From: Demequina activiva
Lineage (GTDB): Bacteria > Actinomycetota > Actinomycetes > Actinomycetales > Demequinaceae
Direction: 5' to 3'
Assembly: GCF_016862815.1 (NCBI RefSeq)
Contig: NZ_BONR01000003.1
Coordinates: 62,001-126,000 of the forward strand
Length of the DNA: 64,000 bases
The notes under the pieces were generated by a model. The model was not told the DNA's origin and ran no database searches. It was given only the letters and a program-made list of their open reading frames with translations. Shown piece after piece: positions 18,015 to 28,502 of this stretch; positions within the stretch are counted from its first letter, which is position 1; each line of letters starts with the position of its first letter. The position numbers and the translations under genes were made by a program.

Positions 18015-19880
18015 CTACTCGACCGTCACCGACTTGGCGAGGTTACGAGGCTGGTCCACGTCGTAGCCCTTCGCAGCCGCGAGCTCGAGCGCGAAGATCT
18101 GCAGCGGCACCACGCACAGCAGCGGAGTCATCAGCACCGGGGCGGCCGGCACGTAGAAGATCTCGTCCGCATGCTGGGCGGCCACCGTGTCGCCCTCCTC
18201 CGCGATCACCAGCGTGCGAGCGCCGCGAGCACGGACCTCCTGCACGTTGGACAGCACCTTCGAGTGCAGCGACTCGCGTCCACGCGGGCTGGGCACGATC
18301 ACGAACACGGGCTGATCCTGCTCGACCAGCGCGATCGGGCCGTGCTTGAGCTCGCCGGCCGCGAAGCCCTCCGCATGAATGTACGCCAGCTCCTTGAGCT
18401 TGAGGGCACCCTCGAGAGCGATGGGGAAGCCTACGTGACGCCCCAGGAACAGGACGGTGCGCTCGTTCGCCATGGACGCGGCGACCTCACGGATGGGCGC
18501 GGCCGTGTCGAGGACGCGCTGGATCTTCGCGGGGATCGCATCGAGCTCGCTCAGCAGCGCGTCGATCTCGTCAGGGAACTTGTTGCCGCGCAGCTCCGCC
18601 AGGTAGATCCCCAGCAGGAATCCCGCGGTGATCTGGGACACGAACGCCTTGGTCGACGCCACCGCGATCTCCGGCCCTGCGCGGGTGTACAGCACCGCAT
18701 CGGCCTCGCGCGCGATGGTCGACCCCTGGGCGTTGACGATGCCGATCACGGTGGCGCCCTGCTGCTGCGCGTGACGCACCGCCATGATGGTGTCCATGGT
18801 CTCGCCCGACTGGCTGATCGCCACCACGAGCGTCTTGACGGACACGATGGGGTCGCGATAGCGGAACTCGTGAGCGAGCTCGACCTCGACCGGGATGCGC
18901 GTCCAGTGCTCGATGGCGTAGCGCGCCGCGAGACCCGCGTAGCTCGCGGTGCCGCACGCGATCACGATGATCTTGTCGATCGACTTGAGCACGTACTCGT
19001 CCACCACGCCCTCGTCGAGCTTGAGCCGTCCCTGGGCGTCGAGCCGCCCTCGCAGGGTGTCCGCGACCGCGGCGGGCTGGTCGTGGATCTCCTTGTCCAT
19101 GAAGGACGCGAACCCGCCCTTCTCGGCAGCGGCGGCGTCCCAGTCGATCGCATAGGGCTCGCGCTCGACCACGGCGCCCTTGGCGTCCGTGACGATGACG
19201 CTGTCCGGCGTGATCTCCACGACCTCGTCCTGGCCCAGCTCGAGCGCGCTGCGGGTGTGCTCGATGAAGGCGACCACATCCGAGCCCAGGAAGTTCTCCC
19301 CGTCGCCCAAGCCCACCACGAGGGGCGAGTTGCGGCGGGCGCCCACGACGGTGCGGGGATCCAGGGCGTCGACGGCGAGCAGCGTGAATGCTCCCTCGAG
19401 GCGGCCGGCGACCGCCCGCATCGCATCGGCCAGGCCCATCCCGCCCATCACGAAGGAGGCGAGCAGATGCCCCGCGACCTCGGTGTCGGTGTCGGACAGG
19501 AAGTCGATGCCCGTGGCCGCGAGCTCGTCGCGCAGCGCTCCGTGGTTCTCGATGATGCCGTTGTGGATGATCGCGAGGCGTCCGCCTGCCGCGAGATGCG
19601 GGTGCGCGTTCACGTCCGTGGGCGCACCATGGGTGGCCCACCGCGTGTGGCCGATCGCGGCGGTGGCCGCTGGCAGCGGCTGCTCCGCGATGGCCTTCGC
19701 GAGGCGCTCGAGCTTGCCTGCCTTCTTGGCGACCGCGACGCGATCCCCTCCTGAGCCCACGAGCGCGATACCCGCGGAGTCGTATCCGCGGTACTCGAGG
19801 CGAGCCAGCCCGCCCATGATCACGCCCTGGGCACGGTCACTGGGCTCGGCCGAGCCGACGTATCCGACGATGCCGCACAT
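18015..19880 (-). CDS. glmS: Glutamine-fructose-6-phosphate aminotransferase (isomerising)
   Basis: A 621-residue enzyme that makes glucosamine-6-phosphate for peptidoglycan. The start MCGIVGYVG exposes the N-terminal nucleophile Cys2 of the glutaminase domain. [18 protein letters not shown] is the glutamine-site motif, and two SIS domains follow with [13 protein letters not shown] and [11 protein letters not shown]; the C-terminus [13 protein letters not shown] is canonical. The ATG at 19880 is fixed by the catalytic Cys. A TAGACT box seven bases upstream and no Shine-Dalgarno suggest leaderless initiation. No glmS ribozyme-like leader is possible in the short upstream gap. Confidence 0.97.
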   Translation of the reverse strand: MCGIVGYVGSAEPSDRAQGVIMGGLARLEYRGYDSAGIALVGSGGDRVAVAKKAGKLERLAKAIAEQPLPAATAAIGHTRWATHGAPTDVNAHPHLAAGGRLAIIHNGIIENHGALRDELAATGIDFLSDTDTEVAGHLLASFVMGGMGLADAMRAVAGRLEGAFTLLAVDALDPRTVVGARRNSPLVVGLGDGENFLGSDVVAFIEHTRSALELGQDEVVEITPDSVIVTDAKGAVVEREPYAIDWDAAAAEKGGFASFMDKEIHDQPAAVADTLRGRLDAQGRLKLDEGVVDEYVLKSIDKIIVIACGTASYAGLAARYAIEHWTRIPVEVELAHEFRYRDPIVSVKTLVVAISQSGETMDTIMAVRHAQQQGATVIGIVNAQGSTIAREADAVLYTRAGPEIAVASTKAFVSQITAGFLLGIYLAELRGNKFPDEIDALLSELDAIPAKIQRVLDTAAPIREVAASMANERTVLFLGRHVGFPIALEGALKLKELAYIHAEGFAAGELKHGPIALVEQDQPVFVIVPSPRGRESLHSKVLSNVQEVRARGARTLVIAEEGDTVAAQHADEIFYVPAAPVLMTPLLCVVPLQIFALELAAAKGYDVDQPRNLAKSVTVE

Positions 19881-19887
19881 GCAGTCG

Positions 19888-19893
19888 AGTCTA
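19888..19893 (-). promoter_or_regulatory. -10 box of a probable leaderless glmS transcript
   Basis: TAGACT followed by seven bases and the ATG at 19880. The same hexamer serves the rplM promoter at 24432-24437. Confidence 0.45.
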
Positions 19894-20043
19894 CGGGTGC
19901 GGCACCCGCCCGCCCTCCCCCACGTGGAATTTGGCACCACTTCGACGGTATCCGGCTCCCACCACGCCCGTGGCGCCCGCCTCTGGGAGGCCGCGGTCGC
20001 GGCACGAGAGAGGCGACCACGGCCGATGCGGTTGAATGGGCGA

Positions 20044-21000
20044 GTGAACGAGCGCTCCCCGGAGGACGTCGACAGTCCCTTCGTCACCTTCACGCGACCC
20101 GAGTGGTCAGCGCTGGCCCAGGCGACCCCCCTGCCGCTCACCGAGCAGGACATCGCGCGCGTGCGCGGCCTGGGCGACCCGATCGACCTGGCCGAGGTGG
20201 ACCAGATCTACCGGCCGCTGTCGCGCCTGCTCGACCTCTACTCCGGCGCGCTCGGAGCGCTGCACGCGGCGTCGAGCGAGTTCCTGGGCGAGCGCGCATC
20301 CCGCACCCCGTTCGTGATCGGCGTCGCCGGCTCGGTGGCCGTAGGCAAGTCCACCACGGCACGCGTGCTCCGCGAGCTCATGGCCCGCTGGCCGCAGTCC
20401 CCCAGGGTCGAGCTCGTCACCACCGACGGCTTCCTCCACCCCAACGCGGTGCTGCGCGAGCGCGGGCTGCTCGAGCGCAAGGGCTTCCCCGAGTCCTACG
20501 ACCGCCGAGCGCTGCGCCAGTTCATCGCGGACGTGAAGTCGGGGCGCGCCGAGGTGTCCGCTCCCGTGTACTCGCACCTCACGTACGACATCGTCCCGGA
20601 CCAGCGCATCGTGGTGCGTCAGCCGGACGTGCTGATCGTCGAGGGCCTCAACGTGCTGCAGCCGGCCTCGCCACGCGACCTGGACGACACCGCGCTGGCG
20701 GTCTCCGACTACTTCGACGTGTCGATCTACGTCGACGCGCAGCCGCACCACGTGCGCCGGTGGTACATCGAGCGCTTCCTCGAGCTCCGCGCGACGGCGT
20801 TCACCAAGCCCGAGAGCTACTTTCACGGGTACTCGCAGCTGAGCGACGTCGAGGCGACGGCGCGGGCCGGTCAGATCTGGGACTCGATCAACGCCCCCAA
20901 CCTCGCCCGCAACATCGCGCCCACGCGCTCGCGGGCGACCATCATCCTCAACAAGGCGGGCGACCACCAGGTCCAGACGGTGCAGATGCGCAAGCTCTAG
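20044..21000 (+). CDS. coaA: Type I pantothenate kinase
   Basis: A 318-residue kinase catalysing the first step of CoA synthesis. The P-loop [17 protein letters not shown] is near residue 98, and the segments [19 protein letters not shown] and YDIVPDQ belong to the CoaA (bacterial type I) family. Length is close to the E. coli enzyme (316). GTG at 20044 is chosen; an in-frame ATG at 20026 adds six residues and cannot be excluded. It is divergent from glmS and converges on the DedA gene 18 bases away. Confidence 0.93.
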   Translation: MNERSPEDVDSPFVTFTRPEWSALAQATPLPLTEQDIARVRGLGDPIDLAEVDQIYRPLSRLLDLYSGALGALHAASSEFLGERASRTPFVIGVAGSVAVGKSTTARVLRELMARWPQSPRVELVTTDGFLHPNAVLRERGLLERKGFPESYDRRALRQFIADVKSGRAEVSAPVYSHLTYDIVPDQRIVVRQPDVLIVEGLNVLQPASPRDLDDTALAVSDYFDVSIYVDAQPHHVRRWYIERFLELRATAFTKPESYFHGYSQLSDVEATARAGQIWDSINAPNLARNIAPTRSRATIILNKAGDHQVQTVQMRKL

Positions 21001-21018
21001 GGCCCGGGCGCGGTCCGC

Positions 21019-21879
21019 TCAGTCGCGGTCCAGCGCCTCGTCGTCCGCGTCACCGTCGGCGTCTCCCTGCTCGCGCCGACGTCCCCCGATCGTGGCCGGA
21101 CCGGTGCGGCCGCGGCGCTCCTCGCGCCGCTCGACCCGCTCCTCGCGGCGCGCGAGCCGCTGGCGCTCGAGCTCGTCCGCGCGCGCCCTCTCCTCCGGCG
21201 TCATCGACTCCTGGATGTCTCCCGCGAGGTCGGGCAGCTCCGGCGACTCGAAGCCGATCCAGCCCAGGATGCGGTCGACGAGCATGCCGAGCACCACGCC
21301 CGCCACCACGCCCACGATGATCGACAGCACCAGGTTGTCCTCGGGGAAGATCGCACCGGCCACCGTGCCGACGGCGACGCTCCACGCCGCCCAGATGCTC
21401 ACGGCAAGGGCATCGACGCCCATGAAGCGCCGGTGGGGATAGCGCAGCGCTCCCGCCGTGAGGTTCACGAGCACACGGCCCATGGGAATGAAGCGAGCGG
21501 CGATGATGTAGGTGGTTCCACGGCGCTCGAGCTGCGTCTCAGCGACGTCGAGCGCGCGGCGAGCGCGGCTGCGACGGAACAGACGCCACTGGCGCACATC
21601 GAACCGTGCGCCGATGGCGTACGCGAGCTGATCTCCGCACCACGCTCCCACCGCTGCGCACAGGAAGATCAGCACGAGGATGGGGCTGCCGGTCTGGTAC
21701 GACGCGGTCGAGACGGCGATGATGACGGACTCGCTGGGAACCACCGGGAACACGCCGTCCACGAGGGACACGCCAAAGACGCCGGGGTAGATCCACAGGG
21801 ACTCGCTCAGCTCGAGCACCCACTCCTCGACAGTCGAGGAGAAGTGCAGGATCCAGTCCGTGAAGGTGCGGTCGCTCAC
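21019..21879 (-). CDS. DedA-family (VTT domain) membrane protein
   Basis: A 286-residue protein. The DedA/VTT signatures are present: VDGVFPVVPSESVIIAVST, the GAWCGDQLAYAIGARFD motif and the amphipathic ARFIPMGRVLVNLTAGALR motif. Recent work assigns some DedA proteins to undecaprenyl- or phospholipid scrambling; the specific role here is unknown. The C-terminal 70 residues are an Arg/Glu-rich charged tail (EERARADELERQRLARREER) likely to be cytoplasmic and helical. It lies 114 bases downstream of glmM on the same strand; nothing recognisable lies in the gap. Confidence 0.87.
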   Translation of the reverse strand: MSDRTFTDWILHFSSTVEEWVLELSESLWIYPGVFGVSLVDGVFPVVPSESVIIAVSTASYQTGSPILVLIFLCAAVGAWCGDQLAYAIGARFDVRQWRLFRRSRARRALDVAETQLERRGTTYIIAARFIPMGRVLVNLTAGALRYPHRRFMGVDALAVSIWAAWSVAVGTVAGAIFPEDNLVLSIIVGVVAGVVLGMLVDRILGWIGFESPELPDLAGDIQESMTPEERARADELERQRLARREERVERREERRGRTGPATIGGRRREQGDADGDADDEALDRD

Positions 21880-21993
21880 AGGCCAAGTCTCCCAGGCGTC
21901 ACGGATGCGCGCGATGGGGCGATCTGCTGATTCGCGCTCATCCTCACGGCCGATGCGCGAGGCGGCCCAGGCAGGCGCAGACCCTGAGGGGCG

Positions 21994-23355
21994 TCAGAGG
22001 GCGAGTCGATCGCGCACGACCGTCGCGAGCGCATCGGCGTGGCTCCTGGCGAGCTCGGCCGTCGCCGCCTCGACCATCACGCGCACCACAGGCTCGGTGC
22101 CTGAGGGGCGCAGCAGCACACGGCCGTCGTCTCCGAGCTCCGTCCGGGTGCGGCCCAGCGCCTCCTGGAGCAGCACGTCGGAGTACACGCGCGAGCGGTC
22201 GACTCCGGTGACGTTGAGCAGCACCTGTGGCAGCGTCTCGATGCTCGCGCACTGCTCGCGCAGGGACGCGCCGGAGCGCACCCGCGCGCCCACGAGCAGC
22301 GCGGTGAGCACGCCATCGCCCGTAGTCGCATAGTCGGACACGATGATGTGGCCCGACTGCTCGCCGCCCAGAGTGAACCCACCGTCGCGCATCGCCTCGA
22401 GCACGTAGCGATCGCCCACGGCAGCCTCGACGATCGTGATGCCAGCGGCAGTCATGGCGCGGTGCAGGCCCAGGTTGCTCATCAGCGTCGCGACCAGCGT
22501 GTCGTGATACAGCGCGCCGCTCTCCTTGAGCGCGAGCGCCAGGAGGCCCATGATCGCGTCGCCGTTGACCACGGCTCCCGTGTGATCGACGGCCAGGCAC
22601 CGGTCGGCGTCTCCGTCGAACGCGACGCCCAGGTCCGCGCCCTGCTCGACCACGGTGCGCTGGAGGACCTCGAGATGGGTCGAGCCCACCCCGTCGTTGA
22701 TGTTGAGCCCGTCGGGCTCGGCGTGGATCGTGTGCACCGTCGCGCCCGCAAGGACGAGCGCCCGCGGCCCGAGGACGCTGGCCGCTCCGTGAGCGGTGTC
22801 GACGACGACCGTCACACCTTCGAGGGGGCGCTCCGCTCCTGCGAACGAGCGCACCGCGGAGACCACATGGTCGACGTAGTCCTGCGCCAGGCGCTCGGAG
22901 GAGGTGATGGTCCCCACCTGTGCCCCCAGAGGCCGCTCCCACGGCTCGCCCAGGCGCTCCTCGATGGCCTGCTCGACGGCGTCGTCGAGCTTGGTGCCGC
23001 CGCGCGCGAAGAACTTGATGCCGTTGTCGGGCATCGGGTTGTGCGACGCCGAGATCACCACGCCCAGATCGGCATCGGTCGAGCCGGTCAGATAGGCCAC
23101 TCCTGGGGTGGGCACCACGCCCAGGTCGAGCACGTCGACGCCCGCCGACGCGAGGCCTGCGGCCACCGCGGAGGACAGGAACTGACCGGAGATGCGGGTA
23201 TCCCTCCCGAGCACGGCGCGAGGCCGGTGTCCGGAGAACTCGCCCCGCTCGGCCAGCACATGGGCCGCAGCGACGGCGAGGTCCACGGCCAGCTCAGCCG
23301 TGATGTCACGGTTCGCCAGGCCGCGGACCCCGTCCGTGCCGAACAGTCGCGCCAT
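21994..23355 (-). CDS. glmM: Phosphoglucosamine mutase
   Basis: A 453-residue alpha-D-phosphohexomutase converting GlcN-6-P to GlcN-1-P, directly after GlmS in the UDP-GlcNAc pathway. The phosphoserine loop is [18 protein letters not shown], the metal loop [11 protein letters not shown], the sugar loop GGEQSGHII, and the phosphate-binding C-terminus [15 protein letters not shown]. The start follows the rpsI stop by ten bases, so it is part of the rplM-rpsI operon, a common actinobacterial arrangement. Confidence 0.97.
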   Translation of the reverse strand: MARLFGTDGVRGLANRDITAELAVDLAVAAAHVLAERGEFSGHRPRAVLGRDTRISGQFLSSAVAAGLASAGVDVLDLGVVPTPGVAYLTGSTDADLGVVISASHNPMPDNGIKFFARGGTKLDDAVEQAIEERLGEPWERPLGAQVGTITSSERLAQDYVDHVVSAVRSFAGAERPLEGVTVVVDTAHGAASVLGPRALVLAGATVHTIHAEPDGLNINDGVGSTHLEVLQRTVVEQGADLGVAFDGDADRCLAVDHTGAVVNGDAIMGLLALALKESGALYHDTLVATLMSNLGLHRAMTAAGITIVEAAVGDRYVLEAMRDGGFTLGGEQSGHIIVSDYATTGDGVLTALLVGARVRSGASLREQCASIETLPQVLLNVTGVDRSRVYSDVLLQEALGRTRTELGDDGRVLLRPSGTEPVVRVMVEAATAELARSHADALATVVRDRLAL

Positions 23356-23365
23356 GCGCGCGAGA

Positions 23366-23839
23366 TTAACGCTTCGAGTACTGCGGTGCGCGGCGGGCCT
23401 TCTTGAGACCGGCCTTCTTGCGCTCGACGACGCGGGCGTCGCGGGTGAGGAAGCCGGCCTTCTTCAGGGCGGCGCGGTTGGTGTCCTCGTCGATCTCGTT
23501 GAGCGCACGGGACACGCCCAAGCGCAGCGCGCCGGCCTGGCCCGAGGGGCCACCGCCGGTGATGCGGGCGTGGACGTCGAACTTGCCCTCGATGTCGAGC
23601 AGCGTGAACGGGTCGTTCACGAGCTGCTGGTGCACCTTGTTGGGGAAGTAGTCCTCGAGCGTGCGCCCGTTGATCTTCCACTCGCCGGTGCCGGGCACCA
23701 GGCGGACGCGAGCGATGGCCTCCTTGCGGCGGCCGAGGCCGGCGCCGGGGGCGATGGCCGAGGCGCCCTTGCCGCGCTCGGGCGCGGACTCGGACGTGTA
23801 CTCGGTGGGGGTGTCGTTCTCGACAGTCGTCTCAGTCAT
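23366..23839 (-). CDS. rpsI: 30S ribosomal protein S9 (uS9)
   Basis: About 157 residues: an acidic, low-complexity N-terminal tail of about 30 residues typical of actinobacterial S9, then the conserved core [35 protein letters not shown] and the terminal [12 protein letters not shown] whose C-terminal Lys-Arg contacts P-site tRNA. AAGGA at the ribosome-binding site is nine bases from the ATG at 23839 but only three from an ATG two codons upstream (23845), so the shorter form is preferred. It follows rplM. Confidence 0.95.
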   Translation of the reverse strand: MTETTVENDTPTEYTSESAPERGKGASAIAPGAGLGRRKEAIARVRLVPGTGEWKINGRTLEDYFPNKVHQQLVNDPFTLLDIEGKFDVHARITGGGPSGQAGALRLGVSRALNEIDEDTNRAALKKAGFLTRDARVVERKKAGLKKARRAPQYSKR

Positions 23840-23868
23840 CTGCATGAATCCTTGGGGTCCGGGGGCGC

Positions 23869-24312
23869 TTACTGCGCCACCTGCGAGATCTCGAACGCCT
23901 GCGGCTGCTGCGCGGCGTGGGGGTGCTCGGGGCCCGCATAGACCTTGAGCTTGGACAGCTGGGCACGGCCGAGCTTGGTGTGGGGCAGCATGCCCTTGAC
24001 CGCGTTCTCGATGACCCGCTGGGGGTTCTTCTCGAGGAGCTCGCCGATGGGGACGGCGGAGAGGCCGCCCGGGTAGCCGGAGTGGCGGTAGACCATCTTG
24101 TCGGTCAGCTTGGCTCCCGACAGCGAGATCTTTTCCGCGTTGATGACGATCACGAAGTCGCCGCCGTCGACGTGGGGCGCGAAGGTCGCCTTGTGCTTGC
24201 CGCGGAGCAGCGAAGCGGCCTGAGAGGCCAGACGACCGAGAACCACGTCAGTTGCGTCGATGACGTACCAGTCCTTGGTGACGTCACCCGGCTTGGGAGA
24301 ATACGTACGCAC
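23869..24312 (-). CDS. rplM: 50S ribosomal protein L13 (uL13)
   Basis: A 147-residue, early-assembling large-subunit protein. The core motifs [27 protein letters not shown] and [10 protein letters not shown] are intact. It is the first gene of the rplM-rpsI-glmM operon. The GTG start is preceded by AAGAAGG at seven bases. A strong promoter and a leader hairpin precede it. Confidence 0.97.
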   Translation of the reverse strand: MRTYSPKPGDVTKDWYVIDATDVVLGRLASQAASLLRGKHKATFAPHVDGGDFVIVINAEKISLSGAKLTDKMVYRHSGYPGGLSAVPIGELLEKNPQRVIENAVKGMLPHTKLGRAQLSKLKVYAGPEHPHAAQQPQAFEISQVAQ

Positions 24313-24342
24313 TGTGAAGCCTTCTTACTAGTCAACGGTGGT

Positions 24343-24360
24343 GCGGCGCGTCAGCGCCGC
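24343..24360 (-). promoter_or_regulatory. Stem-loop in the rplM leader
   Basis: GCGGCGC-GTCA-GCGCCGC, a seven-base-pair perfect hairpin about 30 bases upstream of the rplM start, inside the predicted leader. It could be an attenuator or an L13-responsive leader; there is no direct evidence for either. Confidence 0.4.
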
Positions 24361-24431
24361 GAGGGTTCGGTCGGCGGGTCCAAAGCAGGCGAGTGGGAGG
24401 CACCGTGTCATGGAGCGCACAACGACGAGCA

Positions 24432-24461
24432 AGTCTACCGGCACCCGGCGGGGCCGGTCAA
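24432..24461 (-). promoter_or_regulatory. Promoter of the rplM-rpsI-glmM operon
   Basis: TTGACC (-35) at 24456-24461, an 18-base spacer, and TAGACT (-10) at 24432-24437, immediately downstream of the truA stop. Predicted start near 24425 gives a leader of about 113 bases. Confidence 0.65.
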
Positions 24462-24462
24462 T

Positions 24463-25344
24463 TCAGGACTCTCGCCGGGCCCGAGTCTGCTCGGCTCGCG
24501 CGGCCAGCTCCGCGTCCTTCGGATATGCGACGTGCTCCAGCGTCAGACCCTGAGCGGGCGCCACGGCGATCGCCTGCGAGCGCTCCGACCCCGACGCGAC
24601 CTCCTCCAGCCAGGCCACCTCGCGGCGTCCCTGCCCCACGGGCAGAAGAGCGCCTACCAGGGACCTCACCATCGAGTGACAGAACGCATCGGCCCTCACC
24701 GTGGCCACGACGAGGCCGGCATCGGGGCCAGCCGCGACCCTCTCCCAGGACAGCTCCTTGAGCTCGCGGATGGTGGTCGCACCCTCCCGTGCCCGGCAGA
24801 ACGGCGCGAAGTCGCGCAGTCCCAGCAGAGCGGCCGATGCGAGGTTCAAGCGCTCGACATCGACGTCCGCGTCGTGCCACAGCACGTGACGGCGCGTCAG
24901 CGGGTCACGAAGGTCGACGCGGTCGCACACGCGATACGCGTAGCGCCGTTCGGTGGCGGAGAAGCGGGCATCGAAGCCCTCGGGCGCGATCGTGGCGTCG
25001 CGGACGACGATGTCCTCGGGGAGCACGCCGCCGAGGCGCTCGCGCAGACCCTCGGCGGGAGTGCGGTCGGAACGGCCAGGCAGGCGCTCCCAGGCTGCGT
25101 GAGGGATGTCGATGTGCGCGACCTGGCCGCGGGCGTGGACGCCGGCGTCGGTGCGGCCCGCGACGGTGACGCGCACGGGCACGGAGCCGCCCGCGTCGTC
25201 CCGAATGATGCGGGCGAGTGCCGACTCGAGCTCGCCCTGCACGGTGCGCAGGTCCGGCTGCACGGCCCAGCCCGCGAAGGCCGTGCCGTCGTAGGAAAGG
25301 TCGAGGCGGGCCCTCACGACGTCACTGCGCTGCAGTTCGGTCAT
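24463..25344 (-). CDS. truA: tRNA pseudouridine(38-40) synthase
   Basis: A 293-residue synthase modifying positions 38-40 of the tRNA anticodon arm. The catalytic Asp is in VAGRTDAGVHARGQVAH; LDLSYDGTAFAGWAVQP opens the fold, and FCHSMVRSLVGALLPVG is the C-terminal signature. ATG at 25344 follows GAGG; an in-frame start at 25389 would add 15 basic residues without homology. It follows rplQ, as in most actinobacteria. Confidence 0.94.
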   Translation of the reverse strand: MTELQRSDVVRARLDLSYDGTAFAGWAVQPDLRTVQGELESALARIIRDDAGGSVPVRVTVAGRTDAGVHARGQVAHIDIPHAAWERLPGRSDRTPAEGLRERLGGVLPEDIVVRDATIAPEGFDARFSATERRYAYRVCDRVDLRDPLTRRHVLWHDADVDVERLNLASAALLGLRDFAPFCRAREGATTIRELKELSWERVAAGPDAGLVVATVRADAFCHSMVRSLVGALLPVGQGRREVAWLEEVASGSERSQAIAVAPAQGLTLEHVAYPKDAELAARAEQTRARRES

Positions 25345-25398
25345 GAGAGCCCGCCTCGATGAGACCTCGGCGCGGCGTGAGCCGCGCATCGGCCGTCG

Positions 25399-25944
25399 TT
25401 ACTTGTCGTCGCCCTCGGCGGCGGCCTCGGCGTGCTCGCCCTGGACGTCCTCGGGCTTCACCTCGGGCTCGGTGGCCTCGGCGTCGGTGGCCGCGGGGGC
25501 CTCCTCCGCCTGGGGCTCGGCCTTCGCGGGCGCAGCCTTCTTGGTGGCCTTCTCGGCCTCCTTGCTGACGGCCTTCTTGGCAGGCGTGCCGAACTCGACC
25601 AGCTCGATCACGGACATGGGGGCGTTGTCGCCCTTGCGGACGCCCACCTTCGTGATGCGGGTGTAGCCGCCGTCGCGGTCCGCGAAGCCGGGGCCGATCT
25701 CGGTGAAGAGGGTGTGCACGACGCCCTTGTCCGAGAGGATGCCCAGCACCTTGCGGCGCGCGGCGAGGTCGCCGCGCTTGGCGTGGGTGATGAGGCGCTC
25801 GGCGTACGGGCGCAGGCGCTTGGCCTTGGCGGTGGTGGTGGTGATGCGGCCGTGCTCGAACAGGCTCTGCGCGAGGTTCGCCAGGATCTGACGCTCGTGC
25901 GCAGGACCGCCGCCGAGGCGCGCTCCCTTAGTGGGGGTAGGCAT
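25399..25944 (-). CDS. rplQ: 50S ribosomal protein L17 (bL17) with acidic/Ala-rich tail
   Basis: A 181-residue protein. Residues 1-118 are the conserved L17 core ([53 protein letters not shown]). Residues from about 122 onward are a Lys/Ala then Glu/Ala-rich low-complexity tail ([20 protein letters not shown]), an extension commonly seen in actinobacteria and presumably disordered. It is the last ribosomal gene of the alpha operon, 18 bases after rpoA. Confidence 0.96.
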   Translation of the reverse strand: MPTPTKGARLGGGPAHERQILANLAQSLFEHGRITTTTAKAKRLRPYAERLITHAKRGDLAARRKVLGILSDKGVVHTLFTEIGPGFADRDGGYTRITKVGVRKGDNAPMSVIELVEFGTPAKKAVSKEAEKATKKAAPAKAEPQAEEAPAATDAEATEPEVKPEDVQGEHAEAAAEGDDK

Positions 25945-25962
25945 GATGGATGGTTCTCCTTG

Positions 25963-26952
25963 TTACTCTTCGCTGCCCGAGAAGTACACGCCCGCGGAAC
26001 CGCCGTCGTACTCGACGGCGCCGTCCTTGAGCGAGAAGCCCAGCTCGGCGAGCTTCTCCTTGACCTCGGTGATGGACTTCTGCCCGAAGTTGCGGATGTC
26101 CATGAGGTCCGCCTCCGAACGAGCGGTGAGCTCGCCGACGGTGTGGATCCCCTCGCGCTTGAGGCAGTTGTACGAACGCTGGGTGAGGTTCAGCTCCTCG
26201 ATGGGCTGGTTGTAGTCCTCCTCGATGGAGTCCTCCGAGTCCGAGGGGCCGATCTCGATGCCCTCCGCTGCCTCGTTCAGGCCCTTGGCCAGCGAGAACA
26301 GCTCGACGAGGGTGGAGCCGGCGGACGCCAGGGCGTCGGACGGCGAGATCGAGTTCTTGGTCTCGACGTCGATGATCAGCTCGTCGAAGTCGGTGCGCTG
26401 GGCCACGCGGGTGGCCTCCACCTTGTAGGTGACCTTGAGCACCGGCGAGTAGATCGAGTCGACCGGGATCTGACCGATCTCCGCGTCGTAGCTCTTGTTC
26501 ATCGATGCGGGCACGTAGCCGCGACCGCGCTCGACGGTCAGCTCGACCTCGAACTTCGCCTTCGAGTTGAGCGTCGCGACGTGGAGCTCGGGGTTGTGCA
26601 CCTCGACGCCGGCGGGCGGCGCGATGTCCGCACCCGTCACGGCGCCAGCGCCGGACTTGCGCAGGTACATCACCACGGGCTCGTCGTGCTGCGACGACAC
26701 CACCAGGTTCTTCAGGTTGAGCAGGATCTCCGTCACGTCCTCCTTCACGCCCTCGATGGTCGTGAACTCGTGGAGGACGCCCTCGAAGCGCACCGACGTG
26801 ATCGCGGCGCCCGGGATGGACGACAGCAGGGTGCGACGCAGGGAGTTGCCGAGCGTGTAGCCGAAGCCGGGCTCCAGGGGCTTGAGGGAGAACTGCGAAC
26901 GGTTGTCCGAAATGACCTTCTCGGTCAGCTGGGGACGCTGTGCGATGAGCAC
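25963..26952 (-). CDS. rpoA: DNA-directed RNA polymerase subunit alpha
   Basis: A 329-residue subunit. The N-terminal dimerisation and assembly domain ([21 protein letters not shown], residues about 27-47) is followed by the C-terminal DNA- and activator-binding domain ([20 protein letters not shown], residues about 252-271). GTG start with AAAGG upstream. rpsD is not present between rpsK and rpoA, unlike in E. coli. Confidence 0.98.
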   Translation of the reverse strand: MLIAQRPQLTEKVISDNRSQFSLKPLEPGFGYTLGNSLRRTLLSSIPGAAITSVRFEGVLHEFTTIEGVKEDVTEILLNLKNLVVSSQHDEPVVMYLRKSGAGAVTGADIAPPAGVEVHNPELHVATLNSKAKFEVELTVERGRGYVPASMNKSYDAEIGQIPVDSIYSPVLKVTYKVEATRVAQRTDFDELIIDVETKNSISPSDALASAGSTLVELFSLAKGLNEAAEGIEIGPSDSEDSIEEDYNQPIEELNLTQRSYNCLKREGIHTVGELTARSEADLMDIRNFGQKSITEVKEKLAELGFSLKDGAVEYDGGSAGVYFSGSEE

Positions 26953-26997
26953 TGTTCATATCCTTTCCGAGCACCCGCTATTTGATGCTCGCAAGAT

Positions 26998-27018
26998 CCG
27001 GCGGCGTTGGGCCGCCGG
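26998..27018 (-). promoter_or_regulatory. Stem-loop in the rpsK-rpoA gap
   Basis: CCGGCGGC-N5-GCCGCCGG, eight perfect base pairs, about 46 bases before the rpoA start in a 151-base gap. A further weaker hairpin (GGCGC-N6-GCGCC, 27081-27096) lies just after rpsK. They may adjust rpoA expression relative to the ribosomal genes; a strong U-tract is absent. Confidence 0.35.
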
Positions 27019-27103
27019 GGTCACGGTTCTTCAATTGGATGCCGCGCCCGACGCTGGTGACAGCGCCGGGGCGACGGGGTGGCGCGGTGAGGCGCCGATG
27101 CGA

Positions 27104-27493
27104 CTAGTTGCGGCGACGCTTGGGCGGACGGCAGCCGTTGTGCGCCTGCGGGGTGACGTCCTTGATGGAGGTCACCTCGAGGCCGGCGGCCGTCAGCGAG
27201 CGGATCGCGGTGTCGCGACCCGAGCCCGGGCCCTTGACGAACACGTCGACCTTGGACATGCCGGCGTCCTGCGCGCGGCGAGCGGCAGCCTCGGCGGCCA
27301 TCTGCGCGGCGTAGGGGGTCGACTTGCGAGAGCCCTTGAAGCCCACCTGACCGGACGACGACCACGACACCACGGCACCCGAGGGGTCCGTGATGGAGAT
27401 GATCGTGTTGTTGAAGGTCGACTTGATGTGAGCCTGACCGTGCGCGACGGTCTTCTTGATCTTCTTGCGCGGCTTGCGCGTGGGAGCTGCCAT
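27104..27493 (-). CDS. rpsK: 30S ribosomal protein S11 (uS11)
   Basis: A 129-residue platform protein. [34 protein letters not shown] and the C-terminal [15 protein letters not shown] are canonical. It starts three bases after rpsM and both are probably read from the infA-rpmJ transcript. Confidence 0.97.
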   Translation of the reverse strand: MAAPTRKPRKKIKKTVAHGQAHIKSTFNNTIISITDPSGAVVSWSSSGQVGFKGSRKSTPYAAQMAAEAAARRAQDAGMSKVDVFVKGPGSGRDTAIRSLTAAGLEVTSIKDVTPQAHNGCRPPKRRRN

Positions 27494-27496
27494 GGC

Positions 27497-27865
<369 letters not shown>

Positions 27866-27932
27866 TGTTCTTCTTCTACTCCTCAGTAGTCGGAGGTCTG
27901 ACGCTCAGGCTTCCCGCTGGATGTGGTGCGGG

Positions 27933-27952
27933 CCCCGGCCTCCGAGCCGGGG
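27933..27952 (-). terminator. GC-rich stem-loop between rpmJ and rpsM; partial terminator or attenuator
   Basis: CCCCGGC-N6-GCCGGGG in the 130-base gap between rpmJ and rpsM. The stem is stable but no U-run follows, so read-through is likely. Confidence 0.35.
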
Positions 27953-27995
27953 GTGTACCTCTCGGTCGCCTGAACGAGGTCTTCTCTGGTGTTGT

Positions 27996-28109
27996 CTAGC
28001 CCTGACGCTGCTTGTGGCGCAGGTTCTCGCAGATGACCATGACTCGGCCATTGCGACGGATCACCTTGCACTTGTCGCAGATCGGCTTGACGCTCGGCTT
28101 AACCTTCAT
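27996..28109 (-). CDS. rpmJ: 50S ribosomal protein L36 (bL36), zinc-ribbon form
   Basis: A 37-residue protein found by direct translation: [19 protein letters not shown] continuing to [12 protein letters not shown]. The Cys-x2-Cys, Cys and His zinc ligands (C11, C14, C27, H32) are all present, so this is the C+ zinc-binding form rather than the zinc-independent paralogue induced under zinc starvation. It lies between infA and rpsM as is usual. Confidence 0.96.
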   Translation of the reverse strand: MKVKPSVKPICDKCKVIRRNGRVMVICENLRHKQRQG

Positions 28110-28160
28110 GTTTCTTCCTGACGCTCGGCACGCGAAACGCTCGCAGCGTGCCTGCGACGA

Positions 28161-28382
28161 TCACTTGTAGCGGTAGACGATGCGGCCGCGGGACAGGTCG
28201 TACGGGCTCAACTCGACCACTACGCGGTCCTCGGGGAGGATCCGGATGTAGTGCTGTCGCATCTTGCCTGAGATGTGTGCGAGGACGAGATGACCATTGG
28301 TCAGCTCCACACGGAAGGAGGCGTTAGGAAGCGCCTCCACGACCGTGCCCTCGACCTCGATGACGCCGTCTTTCTTGGCCAT
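28161..28382 (-). CDS. infA: Translation initiation factor IF-1
   Basis: A 73-residue S1-like OB-fold protein occupying the ribosomal A site during initiation. The sequence [20 protein letters not shown] continuing to [20 protein letters not shown] is canonical. ATG at 28382 is chosen over an in-frame start three codons upstream by homology. It has its own strong promoter and starts the infA-rpmJ-rpsM-rpsK-rpoA-rplQ unit. Confidence 0.97.
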   Translation of the reverse strand: MAKKDGVIEVEGTVVEALPNASFRVELTNGHLVLAHISGKMRQHYIRILPEDRVVVELSPYDLSRGRIVYRYK

Positions 28383-28409
28383 GGACTCCACTCACGTTGA
28401 TTGGTGTGT

Positions 28410-28431
28410 TCGGGCGCGCGAAAACGCCCGA
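28410..28431 (-). promoter_or_regulatory. Stem-loop at the 5' end of the infA mRNA
   Basis: TCGGGCG-N8-CGCCCGA, seven base pairs, beginning at the predicted transcription start. It may protect the 5' end of the transcript. Confidence 0.4.
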
Positions 28432-28437
28432 CGCATC

Positions 28438-28466
28438 ACTATACGCGAATGGAGAGACCTTCTCAA
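28438..28466 (-). promoter_or_regulatory. Strong promoter of the infA operon
   Basis: TTGAGA (-35) at 28461-28466, a 17-base spacer, and TATAGT (-10) at 28438-28443; start predicted near 28431. The -35 side is flanked by a perfect 14-base palindrome CGGCACCGGTGCCG (28471-28484) that could act as an operator or terminate the upstream LRV gene. Confidence 0.78.
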
Positions 28467-28502
28467 CCGGCGGCACCGGTGCCGCGGCTGGCGGCCGTGC
28501 CG

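Noticed and set aside
24313-24462. Possible small gene between rplM and truA
   Set aside because: The gap is explained by a TTGACC-N18-TAGACT promoter and a leader hairpin; the short frames lack ribosome-binding sites.
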